Origin: Alphaproteobacteria bacterium
GTDB lineage: Bacteria > Pseudomonadota > Alphaproteobacteria > Micropepsales > Micropepsaceae
DNA: 60,555 nt
Assembly: GCA_947473475.1 (NCBI GenBank)
Contig: CANJBZ010000026.1
Span: 1 to 60,555, forward strand
Direction: 5' to 3'
Each line of letters opens with the position of its first letter. Positions within the stretch are counted from its first letter, which is position 1. The position numbers were made by a program, and so were the translations under genes. Of this stretch, positions 16,173-24,701 are shown piece by piece. The notes below the pieces were generated by a model. That model made no database searches. It was not told where the DNA came from and worked only from the letters and a program-made list of their open reading frames with translations.

Positions 16173-17021
16173 ATGGCGATTATCATCTCGCGCCGGGGCG
16201 TACTGCATGCGGGGTGCGGAGTAGCAGCAATCGGCGTTTCGGCCGCGGTGCCGGCTTTCGCCCAGCCGGTTGCCAACGAACCCAAACAAGACCTGTTCTT
16301 TGCAGAGGACTGGTTTGGCGAACCTTGGCGGAAACCTGAGGTGGCTGTGCTGATCCACGGCAACGATGAATCGGGCGTCGTCTGGTATGGCTGGATGCCG
16401 CGCATGGCGCGCGAGTTTCGCGTGATCCGGCCGGATTTGCCCGGCTTTGGCCGCTCCAAGGTTCCGGCAGGTTTTAAGTGGTCGTTGCCTAACCTCGCGG
16501 CGTTCATCGCGCAGGTGATGGACAAGGCCGGTGTCGATTCCGCGCATATCATTGGGGCGAAAACCGGCGGCGCGATTGCCATGCAGTTTGCGGCGGATTA
16601 CCCGGCGCGCACGCGCACCTTGTCCGTGGCCAGCGGCCCTGCTTCGGTAATCGAAATTGCCAATCCGTCGCCCATTCCGCAGCGGGACAGGCTGGGAACG
16701 GGAGTTTCCAAAGAAATGGTCGACTATTGGAGCACGATGTTTGCCACGGCGCCCGGCGAGGGCGTCGATGGGCTTCACGAGGCGCTGTCCAAATTCGATC
16801 TCGCACGCGATGGCGTCTTGCAGCGGATCAAAGCGCGGACTTTGGTGATCACCGCCGACAGAAGCGCGTTGCAATCGGTGGAGAAGGTCCGAAAGTACCA
16901 AATGGCCATTCCGAATTCGCGGCTCGTCGTGCTGAACAGCGACGCCTATCACATAGCGGCTGCCAACGCCGATGTATGCGTCACCAACGTGCTCTCCTTC
17001 ATCAAGGAGACAAGACAGTAG
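16173..17021 (+). CDS. Tat-exported alpha/beta-hydrolase-fold protein with altered nucleophile motif
   Basis: A 282-residue protein. The start is the ATG giving a twin-arginine signal 'IISRRGVLHAGCGVAA' and cleavage near AFAQPV. The alpha/beta-hydrolase core is clear: oxyanion strand 'VAVLIHGNDESGVVWYGWMP', 'RVIRPDLPGFGRS', and late 'TLVITADRSAL' (acid) and 'DAYHIAAANA' (His). At the nucleophile elbow, however, the sequence is 'IIGAKTGGAIAMQFA': the GxSxG serine position is Lys. Some hydrolase-fold families keep such substitutions. It may be a non-hydrolytic relative or use another residue. It stands alone upstream of the IS110 element. Confidence 0.75.
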   Translation: MAIIISRRGVLHAGCGVAAIGVSAAVPAFAQPVANEPKQDLFFAEDWFGEPWRKPEVAVLIHGNDESGVVWYGWMPRMAREFRVIRPDLPGFGRSKVPAGFKWSLPNLAAFIAQVMDKAGVDSAHIIGAKTGGAIAMQFAADYPARTRTLSVASGPASVIEIANPSPIPQRDRLGTGVSKEMVDYWSTMFATAPGEGVDGLHEALSKFDLARDGVLQRIKARTLVITADRSALQSVEKVRKYQMAIPNSRLVVLNSDAYHIAAANADVCVTNVLSFIKETRQ

Positions 17022-17069
17022 GTGTAGCGCAGTTTGGTTTGCGTGGATTGCCGTATCACTCACTCACCA

Positions 17070-17091
17070 TGGGCGGCCTCCGAGCCGCCCA
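17070..17091. repeat. REP-like hairpin (TGGGCGGC stem)
   Basis: TGGGCGGC, loop CTCCGA, GCCGCCCA, preceded by CACCA as in the hairpin at 5040-5070. It lies just after the hydrolase-fold gene and just before the IS110 left end; it may act as a terminator or be the kind of repeat IS110 elements insert beside. Confidence 0.65.
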
Positions 17092-17109
17092 CCCAGTGGC
17101 GCGGCGTCC

Positions 17110-17348
17110 GCCGCGCCAAAAGACTCATTGGCGCGCGGACGCGCGCCTGCTGGATGGCCTGTATATGTCGGGTGCCGACTCTATATCGGTGATGCAGCCG
17201 TAGCGCGTTGGATGGCTGGGTAGTCGCTGAGAGGCGATCAACTCGTGAGCCGGTGAGCGCGCGGCTGCATGTTTGAGCGTAGTCCGGACAGTCACGAGGT
17301 CCGCGGGTTCCAAGCCTTGCGAGACCGCATACAGGCGAGGTTCTTACC
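17110..17348 (+). ncRNA. IS110 left non-coding end, candidate bridge RNA
   Basis: A structured non-coding stretch immediately upstream of an IS110 transposase. It contains a series of short stems: GTCGG-GTG-CCGAC, CAGCC...GGCTG, TCGC-TGAGAG-GCGA and AGCCG...CGGCT. IS110-group recombinases (the IS621 case) use a bridge RNA made from this end to pair donor and target DNA. I cannot fix exact ends or pairing loops. This also accounts for most of the gene-free stretch between the hydrolase and transposase genes. Confidence 0.35.
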
Positions 17349-18308
17349 ATGACAGCTCAATGTGTTGCGGGCATCGATGTCTCGAAGGCCCGATTGGATG
17401 TTTATGTTCTGCCCCAGCGGCTTGCATTTGATTTCACCAATGACGCGGCAGGCATCGCCCAGCTGAGGCAAAAGCTGCAAGGCCTGGGCGTGGAGCGGGT
17501 CGTGCTGGAGGCGACAGGCGGGCTGGAGTATTGCGCAGCCCGGACGCTTGCCGATGCAGAGCTATCGGTGGAGCGGGTGCAGCCAGGCCGGATACGGGCA
17601 TTCCGTACGGTTTTGGGTAAGCGCGCGAAGAGCGATCCTCTGGACGCCAAGCTGGCGGCGCGCTTTGCTCAGGCCATGCCCGAAGAACAAGCGCACTCGG
17701 TTCCCAGTCATCAGGCGGAGGCGATCCGGAGCCTGTCGGCGCGCCGGCGTGAGTTGGTGGATCTTCTCGTCCAGGAGAAGACGCGGCTGAAGATGAGCCG
17801 CGATCCCGTTGTTCTGGAGAGCCTCAAAATAACGATTACCCATCTGAAGCAGGAGCGTGCGCGCATTGAAGCTCTTCTGGAAAGCGCCTTTGAGAAGGAC
17901 GCGGCGCTCGCCCGTAAGAATGAGCTGCTGCGCACAATCCCCGGTATCGGGCCGGTCGTGGCGACCACGCTGATTACCGATCTGCCCGAACTGGGAAGCT
18001 TGAACCGTCACGCGGTTGCGAGCTTAGGGGGGCTTGCGCCGCATCCCGAGCGCAGCGGCATCTCGCGGCCGGGCGATCACATCGGCGGTAGACGAGCCTG
18101 TGTGCGTACTGCGCTCTATATGGCTGTGGTTTGTGCCATCCGCTGCAATCCAGGTCTCAAGACGTTCTACAAACGTCTGGTGGACGGCGGTAAGCCGCAC
18201 AAGGTGGCCATTGTCGCGGTGGCCCGCAAGCTGATCGTCCTTGCCAATACGCTTATCAGGACCGACGCGCCATGGAATCCAGAACTTGCTAAAGGCCCAT
18301 CCGTATGA
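17349..18308 (+). CDS. IS110-family transposase
   Basis: A complete 319-residue DEDD recombinase. N-terminal RuvC-like domain: 'AGIDVSKARLDVYVLP' (first Asp), 'VLEATGGLEY' (Glu), 'GKRAKSDPLDAKLAARFA' (paired Asp). Coiled segment about 130-195. C-terminal Transposase_20 domain: 'LLRTIPGIGPVVATTLITDLPE' and 'LGGLAPHPERSGISRPGD', with the catalytic Ser in the RSG context used by this family. No frameshift is seen, so it may be active. Length (about 320) suits the IS110 group with the non-coding RNA end on the left. The element's exact termini are not visible; the right flank probably ends within about 100 bp of the stop codon. Confidence 0.9.
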   Translation: MTAQCVAGIDVSKARLDVYVLPQRLAFDFTNDAAGIAQLRQKLQGLGVERVVLEATGGLEYCAARTLADAELSVERVQPGRIRAFRTVLGKRAKSDPLDAKLAARFAQAMPEEQAHSVPSHQAEAIRSLSARRRELVDLLVQEKTRLKMSRDPVVLESLKITITHLKQERARIEALLESAFEKDAALARKNELLRTIPGIGPVVATTLITDLPELGSLNRHAVASLGGLAPHPERSGISRPGDHIGGRRACVRTALYMAVVCAIRCNPGLKTFYKRLVDGGKPHKVAIVAVARKLIVLANTLIRTDAPWNPELAKGPSV

Positions 18309-18538
18309 ACTGTTTCTTTGTTCGATCCAGGGCCGTTTCTGCGTCCCGACCGCACGCTACACGGACGCCGCGCGCAGCTGCGGTCAAGGATTGCGAAGCA
18401 ACCGCCCTGGCGGCGCCGAAGGCGTCCTTGATGGCAGCGAGCACGGCGTCAGGCTAAATCAGTCGGGGCTTCAGACTTGACCGGCAACATAGTCACCGGG
18501 GCAAGCCCGGCCACGGTGAAAATTGCGTCAGACGCGCT

Positions 18539-19354
18539 TTAAAAGTCCGGGCTGTCTGCCTCGGGCATGTGATAGTCGAACTGTAGATTGTTTTCGGCGC
18601 AAATGGCTTCCTGCACGGCGCCCGGAACGCGGCGATAGCGCAGAACGCCTTTCCAGGGTTGGTTGTACGTCTCCGGGTCATCGACCGTGACCGTGACTTC
18701 CAGCTCCTTGCCCTCTTGCGTCAGTTTCCAGCGTTCGATGACGTGCAGTCTGTCGCTGTGCGGCGTGCGGTAGGCGTCGACGAAGGTCTGCGTGTTAAGG
18801 CCGACCGTGTCGATGACGAGCGTATCGCCTTCATAGTGACCGACCGATTCTCCGTACCAGGATGGTTTGACGGCCGCCGAGTGCGGAACGTTCAGATAGA
18901 TGTGCCGCACTTGATTGTCGTAGGACTGAATCATGACGATCTTGTTGGGTGTCTGAACGAAATAGAGCAAGCTCGGCTGCAGCAGATAGGCAGGAACACC
19001 GGCGGGCTTGCATGAGGTGGACGGCGAATACGCGGTCTTGCCCGCGTTCACTTCGTCATTGTCCTTTTGCATCTCCGCTTTGACGCCGGGCTTAAGATTG
19101 GGATTTCGCAAATCGCCAATGCGGTAGGTTGGCGTGATGCCGCGCCTGCGCGCTTCGACATTGTCGTAAAAAGGGTGCGCCGGATCGCTGAGCATCGGCC
19201 CCGGAAATCCGGGCACCGGCGCGTAATCGCCCGCTATAGGGGTGAGCCAGCCCGTCTCCGCAGCGGAAAAATCCGGCGGCGCAGTCTGTGCGGATGCTGC
19301 CGTTGAAAGCGCGATAACGGCACCAAATTTCAGGAAAGGGGCAACCGTCCTCAA
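18539..19354 (-). CDS. Secreted protein of unknown function, paralogue A of a three-member family
   Basis: A 271-residue exported protein. I start it at TTG: AGGAG stands 8 nt upstream and the signal peptide (TVAPFLKFGAVIALSTAASA) begins there. Core motif 'SWYGESVGHYEGDTLVIDT' with later 'YRTPHSDRLHVIERW' and C-terminal 'AICAENN'. The same three motifs occur in the proteins at 29544-30449 and 38458-39300. A Cys-x-P-x-G-V-P segment (CKPAGVPAYLLQP) is also shared. Function not known to me; the family is frequent in Acidobacteria and soil alphaproteobacteria. It follows an SDR gene by 22 nt and should be the last gene of the hydroxylase-SDR operon, suggesting a part in substrate handling outside the cytoplasm. 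Confidence 0.8.
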   Translation of the reverse strand: MRTVAPFLKFGAVIALSTAASAQTAPPDFSAAETGWLTPIAGDYAPVPGFPGPMLSDPAHPFYDNVEARRRGITPTYRIGDLRNPNLKPGVKAEMQKDNDEVNAGKTAYSPSTSCKPAGVPAYLLQPSLLYFVQTPNKIVMIQSYDNQVRHIYLNVPHSAAVKPSWYGESVGHYEGDTLVIDTVGLNTQTFVDAYRTPHSDRLHVIERWKLTQEGKELEVTVTVDDPETYNQPWKGVLRYRRVPGAVQEAICAENNLQFDYHMPEADSPDF

Positions 19355-19376
19355 AGCGAAGGCTCCTATTCCACGA

Positions 19377-20174
19377 TCAGTAGTAGATAGCGCCGGGCGT
19401 GCCGCCGCCCGCTGCGATGGCGTCGCCATTGATCGCGATGGACTTTGGTGACGCCAGGAAGGCAACGACATTGGCCACTTCTTCCGCGGTCACGAGATGG
19501 CGAATCGTCGTGCCCTCGGCTATGCGGCGTTCGATCTCCTCCGGTGTTGTCTGAGATGCGGCCGCCCGCTGCTGCAGCATACCCGCCGTCTTCTCCGTGC
19601 GCGTGATTCCGGGATGCACACAGGTGACGTTGATTCCCGACGGCCCGAGTTCGTCGGCAAGATTCTTGGTCAAGGCGGCCACACTGATGTTGCGGATCGT
19701 ACCGATGATTGAACCGGTCGATCTGGCGGCGAGGCCACTGATGTTGATGATGCGTCCCCATCCCGCTCTTTGCATATGCGGGGTTGCCGCTTGGGCGCAG
19801 CGAATATAGCCCAGGACTTTGACATTGACCTCGGCCCATAAGTTCTCGCCGTTAATCTCGGCAAATTTCGGCGCCGGCCCTCCTGCCATTTTCGCCGCAC
19901 AGTTGACGAGAATATCGATACGGCTAAAATCGCTTGCCAATTGCGCGAAGGCGGCGCGCACCGCTTCGTCGCTACTGGTGTCGGCGTTGTAGGCCTGTAC
20001 GCGCCGGCCCGTAGCGCCGGCAATTTCCTGCGCGGCCATGTGTGCGTCTGCCATGCTGCGCGCGATGAGGGCGACGTCGGCGCCCTCTCGTGCCAAAGCG
20101 AACGCAATGGCTTTGCCAATGCCCCGGCTTCCGCCGGTCACGACCGCGACACGATCTCTAAGTTCCAAGTCCAT
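19377..20174 (-). CDS. Short-chain dehydrogenase/reductase with altered YxxxK motif
   Basis: A 265-residue classical SDR by length and fold: cofactor motif 'VVTGGSRGIGKAIAFALAREGA', 'DILVNCAA' (NNAG position), and 'GRIINISGLAA' with the catalytic Ser. The expected YxxxK is replaced by GTIRN, directly before 'AALTKNLADELGPSGINV'. A subgroup of SDRs has this R-N form; its members are thought to reduce or dehydrate unusual substrates or to have lost the classical reaction. GGAGAAA precedes the ATG. It is 50 nt after the molybdopterin hydroxylase gene on the same strand and 22 nt before the secreted paralogue. Confidence 0.85.
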   Translation of the reverse strand: MDLELRDRVAVVTGGSRGIGKAIAFALAREGADVALIARSMADAHMAAQEIAGATGRRVQAYNADTSSDEAVRAAFAQLASDFSRIDILVNCAAKMAGGPAPKFAEINGENLWAEVNVKVLGYIRCAQAATPHMQRAGWGRIINISGLAARSTGSIIGTIRNISVAALTKNLADELGPSGINVTCVHPGITRTEKTAGMLQQRAAASQTTPEEIERRIAEGTTIRHLVTAEEVANVVAFLASPKSIAINGDAIAAGGGTPGAIYY

Positions 20175-20224
20175 GATTTTTCTCCGTTTGTCTCGTATGC
20201 GTTATCTGAAATCATTTCCAGCCA

Positions 20225-22582
20225 TCAGCAGCGGCTCTCGGCAATCAAAGCCAGTAACCGTGGCGGCGTGATGGGCAAATCTGTGATCAGGACATGCAAT
20301 GGCCTCAACGCATCTTCAATGGCCGAAACGATCGCCGCCGGTGCGCCGATGGTGCCGCTTTCGGCAGCGCCCTTTACACCCAGCGGATTGAAGGGCGAGG
20401 GCGATTCCATGTGCAGGATTTCGATGTTGGGCACCGTGTCCGAAGTGGGCAGCAGATAATCGCCATAGGTCGTCGTCAGCGGTTGGCCGCTTTCGTCATA
20501 GCGCATCCATTCATAGAGCGTCGCGCCAATGCCATGCGCAATCGCGCCTTGCACCTGTCCTTCGACCAGCAGCGGATTGAGCATGCGCCCGCAATCATGG
20601 ACGACGACGTAGCGTAAAATATTTACCTGGCCGGTCCCGACGTCGACTTCGACTTCGCAGACATGTGTGCCGTTGGTGTAGCTCATCGCCTGCGGTTCGA
20701 AATTGCAGGACGCGGAAAGTCCCGGCGTCATTCCTGGCGGCAGCGAAAATCCGGGTACGCCGGATAGCGCGCGAGAAAGATCGGCAAGTCTGATCTGCAC
20801 GCCCTGCATCCCGCGGCCCCGGACGAATCCCTCCGCGATTTCCAAATCCTCGGCGGGCACGTGCAACACGGCGGATGCTGCGAGCATCGCTTTGCTTGCC
20901 AATTCGCGCGCGGCGACATGGGCCGCATTACCTGCATTCACCGCTTGCCGGCTGGCAAACGCGCCGAGCCCGAGCGGTGTCGCGGCGGTATCGCCGTCGA
21001 TGACGCGAATGTCTTCCGGCTTCGCGCCGAATTGCCCGGCCACGATCTGCGCCAGCATGGATTTGACGCCCTGGCCTTGTGCGGTTGCGCCGGTTGCGAC
21101 GACGATGCGCCCCGACGGCTCGATGCGCACGGAGGCGCTTTCGAACGGGCCGCGTCCCGTGCCTTCGACGTAATTGCAAAGGCCGATGCCGATGTAGTGA
21201 CCCTGTTCCCGCGCGGCTTTTTGGCGGGCGGCAAAACCGTCCCAACCGGCCGCGGCAAGCGCGCGGCGCTGGCTTTCGGGATAATCGCCGCTGTCATAGG
21301 TCATGCGGCTGCCGTCGCGCTGCATGACTTCGGTGGCGTAGGGCATGTGTTCGGGCGGGATCAAATTGCGGCGGCGGATTTCATCGCGCGCAAGACCGAG
21401 TTTCTCCGCCATCGTGTCGAGCAGCCGCTCCATAACGAATGTGCCTTGCGGCCGCCCCGCGCCGCGCGTGGGCGCCGCCGGGGTGAAATTCGTCAGGCAC
21501 AGCGAAATGGTCAGATCGCACGCGGGCAGCACATAAGGCCCAATCATATTGGTGGCCGCGTTGTAGGGCAGGGCAACGCCGTAGGGCGTGTTGGCCCCGT
21601 GGTCGTGGCGCATGTGTCCGCGAATGGCCAGCAAGTGGCCGTCCGCGTCGAACGCCGCTTCCATGTCCCAGTCCTGATCGCGTTCGAGCACCGTGGCCAC
21701 AAAGTTTTCGACCCGGTCTTCAATCCATTTTATGGGCGCATTCAATATGAGCGCCGCAACGGGAATGGCCAGTTCTTCGGGATGAAACACGGCCTTCGGG
21801 CCGAAGCCGCCGCCGACATCGGGCGCTATGACGCGGACGCAATTTTCGGAAAGGCCGAGCGACGTTGCGAGAATGGACTTGGCCCGGTGCGGCATCTGCG
21901 TGGTGTTGAAAACGGTCAGCAGGTCATCATTTGCCTCAAAGCGCGCCACCACGCCGCGCGGTTCGATGGAATGCCCGCCGCCCTTGTGCAGACGGAACCG
22001 CATGGGCAGCCGGTGGGCGGCAGAAGCAAACGCGGCGGCGGCATCGCCGTAAACGAGCTTGTGCTGCGCGACCAGATTGTTGGGGCAATCCGTTCGCGCG
22101 CACGGCGCATCCGGCGTAAGCCCCGCGACAGGATCGGTGACAGCAGGCAGGGGATCGGCGTCCAGCTCGATCAGTCGTACCGCGTCTTCGGCCAGAGCGC
22201 GCGTTTCCGCGATGACCAGCGCAATCGGTTCGCCCACATAGGTCAGTTCGTCCCTGGCCAGCACATGGGGATCGACGGGGAAGCGGATCGCTCCGGACGG
22301 CAGGGCCAGTGGAATGCGGTCGCAGGTCAGATGCCGCCGCAGATCGTCATAGGTGAGAACCGCTCGCACCCCAGGAAGCGCGCGGGCCTCTTCCACGTTC
22401 AGGCGGCTGATCCGGGCATGGGCATGGGGGCTGCGGAAAAAGGCGGCGTGCAGCAAGCCGGGATGGCGAATGTCGTCGATGAAGCGGCCACGGCCGCGCA
22501 GCAGCGGGCCGTCCTCCACGCGCTTCATGCGTGTTCCGATCAGGCCCTGCGATCCGTGCTCCACGCGAGGCTTCCTGCACAT
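20225..22582 (-). CDS. Xanthine-dehydrogenase-family molybdopterin-binding subunit
   Basis: A 785-residue large subunit of the XDH/CoxL hydroxylase family. GAGGAGA lies about 7 nt before the ATG. N-terminal domain: 'GTRMKRVEDGPLLRGRGRFIDDI' and 'FFRSPHAHARI'. Molybdopterin-binding motifs: 'APDVGGGFGPKA', 'APTRGAGRPQGTFVMERLLD' and 'TGATAQGQGVKSMLAQIVA'. The catalytic base is the Glu in 'GVKGAAESGTIGAP'. Such subunits hydroxylate N-heteroaromatics, aldehydes or CO and normally need FAD-binding and 2Fe-2S subunits; neither is encoded here. It is divergent from an alpha/beta hydrolase with 53 nt between starts. The pairing of this enzyme with such a hydrolase recalls pyridine or nicotine routes, which is weak inference. 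Confidence 0.85.
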   Translation of the reverse strand: MCRKPRVEHGSQGLIGTRMKRVEDGPLLRGRGRFIDDIRHPGLLHAAFFRSPHAHARISRLNVEEARALPGVRAVLTYDDLRRHLTCDRIPLALPSGAIRFPVDPHVLARDELTYVGEPIALVIAETRALAEDAVRLIELDADPLPAVTDPVAGLTPDAPCARTDCPNNLVAQHKLVYGDAAAAFASAAHRLPMRFRLHKGGGHSIEPRGVVARFEANDDLLTVFNTTQMPHRAKSILATSLGLSENCVRVIAPDVGGGFGPKAVFHPEELAIPVAALILNAPIKWIEDRVENFVATVLERDQDWDMEAAFDADGHLLAIRGHMRHDHGANTPYGVALPYNAATNMIGPYVLPACDLTISLCLTNFTPAAPTRGAGRPQGTFVMERLLDTMAEKLGLARDEIRRRNLIPPEHMPYATEVMQRDGSRMTYDSGDYPESQRRALAAAGWDGFAARQKAAREQGHYIGIGLCNYVEGTGRGPFESASVRIEPSGRIVVATGATAQGQGVKSMLAQIVAGQFGAKPEDIRVIDGDTAATPLGLGAFASRQAVNAGNAAHVAARELASKAMLAASAVLHVPAEDLEIAEGFVRGRGMQGVQIRLADLSRALSGVPGFSLPPGMTPGLSASCNFEPQAMSYTNGTHVCEVEVDVGTGQVNILRYVVVHDCGRMLNPLLVEGQVQGAIAHGIGATLYEWMRYDESGQPLTTTYGDYLLPTSDTVPNIEILHMESPSPFNPLGVKGAAESGTIGAPAAIVSAIEDALRPLHVLITDLPITPPRLLALIAESRC

Positions 22583-22635
22583 TGACAATCTCTCCTCGCG
22601 GCTTACAGCAAAGCGCAACAAAAGAGGAGCCGCCC

Positions 22636-23697
22636 ATGTCCGATCCGCGTTTGCACCATGCCGCCAATTGGCTGTCGCGCTTCACCGTGAACGGGGTGGC
22701 GGCGAGCGACTTTCACGACGTGCTCTCGTCCCTGACGCGTTGGGACGATTGGTGCCGGGCCTGGTCGGCGCGGGCGTCGGTGCATGAGGGCCTGGGCCGC
22801 GAGGCGCTTTCGGAAAAGCACTTCATCAGCGCGGGCGAGCATTTCTCGCGCGCTGCGGTCACCTATCACTTCGCCAAATATCTGTTCGTGCAGGACATGG
22901 AGCAGATGCGGGCGGCCCACATGAAAGCGGTGGAGTGCCTCGATCTGGCGCTGCCCCACCTCGATCCGCCCGGTGAGCGCGTGCTGATCCCCTATGAGGG
23001 CAAACATCTGGCCGCCACCTTGCGTAAGCCCAAGGGCGTGAGCCGCCCGCCGGTCGTGCTGATGACCATGGGGCTGGATTCCACCAAGGAGGAGTTGCTG
23101 ACCTTTGAAATGGATTTCCTGCGCCGCGGCATGGCGATTGTGGCGTTCGACGGGCCGGGGCAGGGCGAGGCGGAATATGATTTTCCCATCCGCTATGACT
23201 ACGAAAATGTTGTGGCCGTGGTGATCGACTGGCTCAACGCGAACCGGAGCGATCTGGACATGGAGCGGCTGGGTATCTGGGGGATCAGCCTCGGCGGCTA
23301 TTACGCGCCGCGCACGGTAGCGTTCGAAAAGCGCATCCGTGCGGCCATCGCCAATTGCGGGCCGTACAATTGGGGCGCCCTCTGGGAAAAGCTGCCGGGC
23401 CTGACGCGCGATGCCTATGTGCGCCGCAGCCACAGCAGCACCGAAGCGGAAGCGCGCGAAAAGGCCTTCACCCTGTCGCTGGAAGGGTTGGGACCGAAGA
23501 TCGAATGCCCCCTGTTCGTGATCGCGGCCGGTCTGGACCGCTTGTGCCCGCCCGAAGACGCCGAGCGGTTGGCGCGCGAAACCAAGGGGCCAACCACGCT
23601 GTTGGTGGTGGAAGACGGCAACCACGTCGCGCACAACCGCTTCTACAAATACCGCGCCAAATCCGCCGACTGGATGGCCGAGCAGTTGGGCGTGTAG
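22636..23697 (+). CDS. Alpha/beta hydrolase, FrsA / dihydroxypseudooxynicotine-hydrolase-like
   Basis: A 353-residue cytoplasmic hydrolase. The first 110 residues are a helical cap typical of the FrsA/DUF1100 group ('EHFSRAAVTYHFAKYLFVQD'). The catalytic domain has 'PPVVLMTMGLDSTKEE' (oxyanion region), the nucleophile elbow 'GIWGISLGGYYAPR' (Ser in GISLG), the acid in 'VIAAGLDRLCPPEDAERL' and His in 'EDGNHVAHNRFYKY'. Length and cap fit C-C hydrolases such as 2,6-dihydroxypseudooxynicotine hydrolase. AGAGGAG precedes the ATG. It is divergent from the molybdopterin hydroxylase, so the two probably share control and act on one pathway. Confidence 0.8.
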   Translation: MSDPRLHHAANWLSRFTVNGVAASDFHDVLSSLTRWDDWCRAWSARASVHEGLGREALSEKHFISAGEHFSRAAVTYHFAKYLFVQDMEQMRAAHMKAVECLDLALPHLDPPGERVLIPYEGKHLAATLRKPKGVSRPPVVLMTMGLDSTKEELLTFEMDFLRRGMAIVAFDGPGQGEAEYDFPIRYDYENVVAVVIDWLNANRSDLDMERLGIWGISLGGYYAPRTVAFEKRIRAAIANCGPYNWGALWEKLPGLTRDAYVRRSHSSTEAEAREKAFTLSLEGLGPKIECPLFVIAAGLDRLCPPEDAERLARETKGPTTLLVVEDGNHVAHNRFYKYRAKSADWMAEQLGV

Positions 23698-23729
23698 GCT
23701 CGCGCCGTGCCGGGGCTGGGCTCAGCGGA

Positions 23730-24179
23730 ATGCGTGGGATTGCCGTTGCTCTTGTCTTTGCCGCGTGCGCGGCTGTCGCCGCCGCCTATACGCTTGAGTC
23801 AGCCTTCGCCCGCGAAGCGAAATATGTGCAGGCCGGATGCGAAATCAGCGAAGCCTATTTCGCTTACATTTATCTGACGGCCGAAGCCGATGCCGGAAAG
23901 CCGAACGCGCGCAAATACAGCGTGGAATTCAATCCGGAGCATGTGATCGTCCGATTTCCGCCCGCCTATTACGCGCTGAACTGGCAGGATACGACGGTGG
24001 TTCTCGAATACAGCGGTGATGTTGCGACGCTCTCTCTCCGCAATCCTCGCTTTCCGGTCGCGTCCCGAACGCGCCCAATCGGCGAAATCCAGCGGGATTG
24101 CTGGGTTAAGGTGAAGGGCTATATCGAGCGCAACGTCCACGTCCCGCTGCACATTGTGGAGACCACGGCGGGCATCTGA
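23730..24179 (+). CDS. Secreted hypothetical protein, 149 aa
   Basis: An exported protein of unrecognised family. The signal peptide is MRGIAVALVFAACAAVAAAY. The mature part has two cysteines (AGCEISE and RDCWVKV) that could form a disulphide, and alternates beta-strand-like segments (KYSVEFNPEHVIVRF; TTVVLEYSGDVATLSLRN). No catalytic motif or membrane anchor is visible. It begins 32 nt after the hydrolase gene and may share its transcript, although the ribosome site is weak. Function unknown. Confidence 0.6.
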   Translation: MRGIAVALVFAACAAVAAAYTLESAFAREAKYVQAGCEISEAYFAYIYLTAEADAGKPNARKYSVEFNPEHVIVRFPPAYYALNWQDTTVVLEYSGDVATLSLRNPRFPVASRTRPIGEIQRDCWVKVKGYIERNVHVPLHIVETTAGI

Positions 24180-24282
24180 GCGACGGCCCCTGGGGGCGGT
24201 TCCCATTCCAGGCCCAAGCTTGCTATATGTCCGCCACTTGAATCCCGGGTGGTCCGGGATCGGACCAGTTTGGGAGGAATAT

Positions 24283-24690
24283 ATGCGTAAGTTTGTCATG
24301 GGCGCCGTTGCGCTTACCGTTGTGGCTTCGGCCGCGTTTGTGGCTCAGCCGTCCTTCAGCGCCGACGCGCCGACGGTCACCCGCAAGGTGCTGATGCAGC
24401 AGGATCTGCCGATGGCCAACACGACGGAAGCCTTGATTGAAGTGACCATTCCGGTCGGCGGCCGCGAGGGCAGGCATACCCATCCGGGCGCGCTGATGGT
24501 CTATGTGAAGTCGGGTGCGATTTCGCTGGATTACGAAGGCAAGCCGAACGTCACCTACAAGGCCGGCGAAACCTTCTTCGTGGAAACAGGTAAGATTCAC
24601 GAAGGCATCAATCGCGGCACCGAGCCGGCTGTGGCGCTCGCCACCTTCGTTGGCCCCAAGGGTGAGCCCATCACCAAGCAGGTGAACTAA
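24283..24690 (+). CDS. Secreted cupin-domain protein
   Basis: A 135-residue exported single-domain cupin. GGGAGGAA precedes the ATG. Signal peptide at 1-27 (ending FSADAP). Cupin motif 1 is 'GREGRHTHPGALMVYVKSG', with the His-x-His and Glu metal-ligand pattern only partly kept (HTHPGALMVYV lacks the Glu), and motif 2 is 'AGETFFVETGKIHEGINRG' with the later His. Periplasmic cupins of this kind are seen beside redox and catabolic genes; a metal-dependent isomerase or dioxygenase, or a sugar- or phenol-binding role, are all possible. It stands alone, followed by a terminator-type repeat. Confidence 0.85.
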   Translation: MRKFVMGAVALTVVASAAFVAQPSFSADAPTVTRKVLMQQDLPMANTTEALIEVTIPVGGREGRHTHPGALMVYVKSGAISLDYEGKPNVTYKAGETFFVETGKIHEGINRGTEPAVALATFVGPKGEPITKQVN

Positions 24691-24701
24691 TAATAGACAT
24701 T

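Noticed and set aside
20861-22585. 574-residue open frame antisense to the molybdopterin subunit gene
   Set aside because: The opposite frame encodes a complete, motif-perfect enzyme; this one is arginine/histidine-rich shadow coding with no ribosome site.
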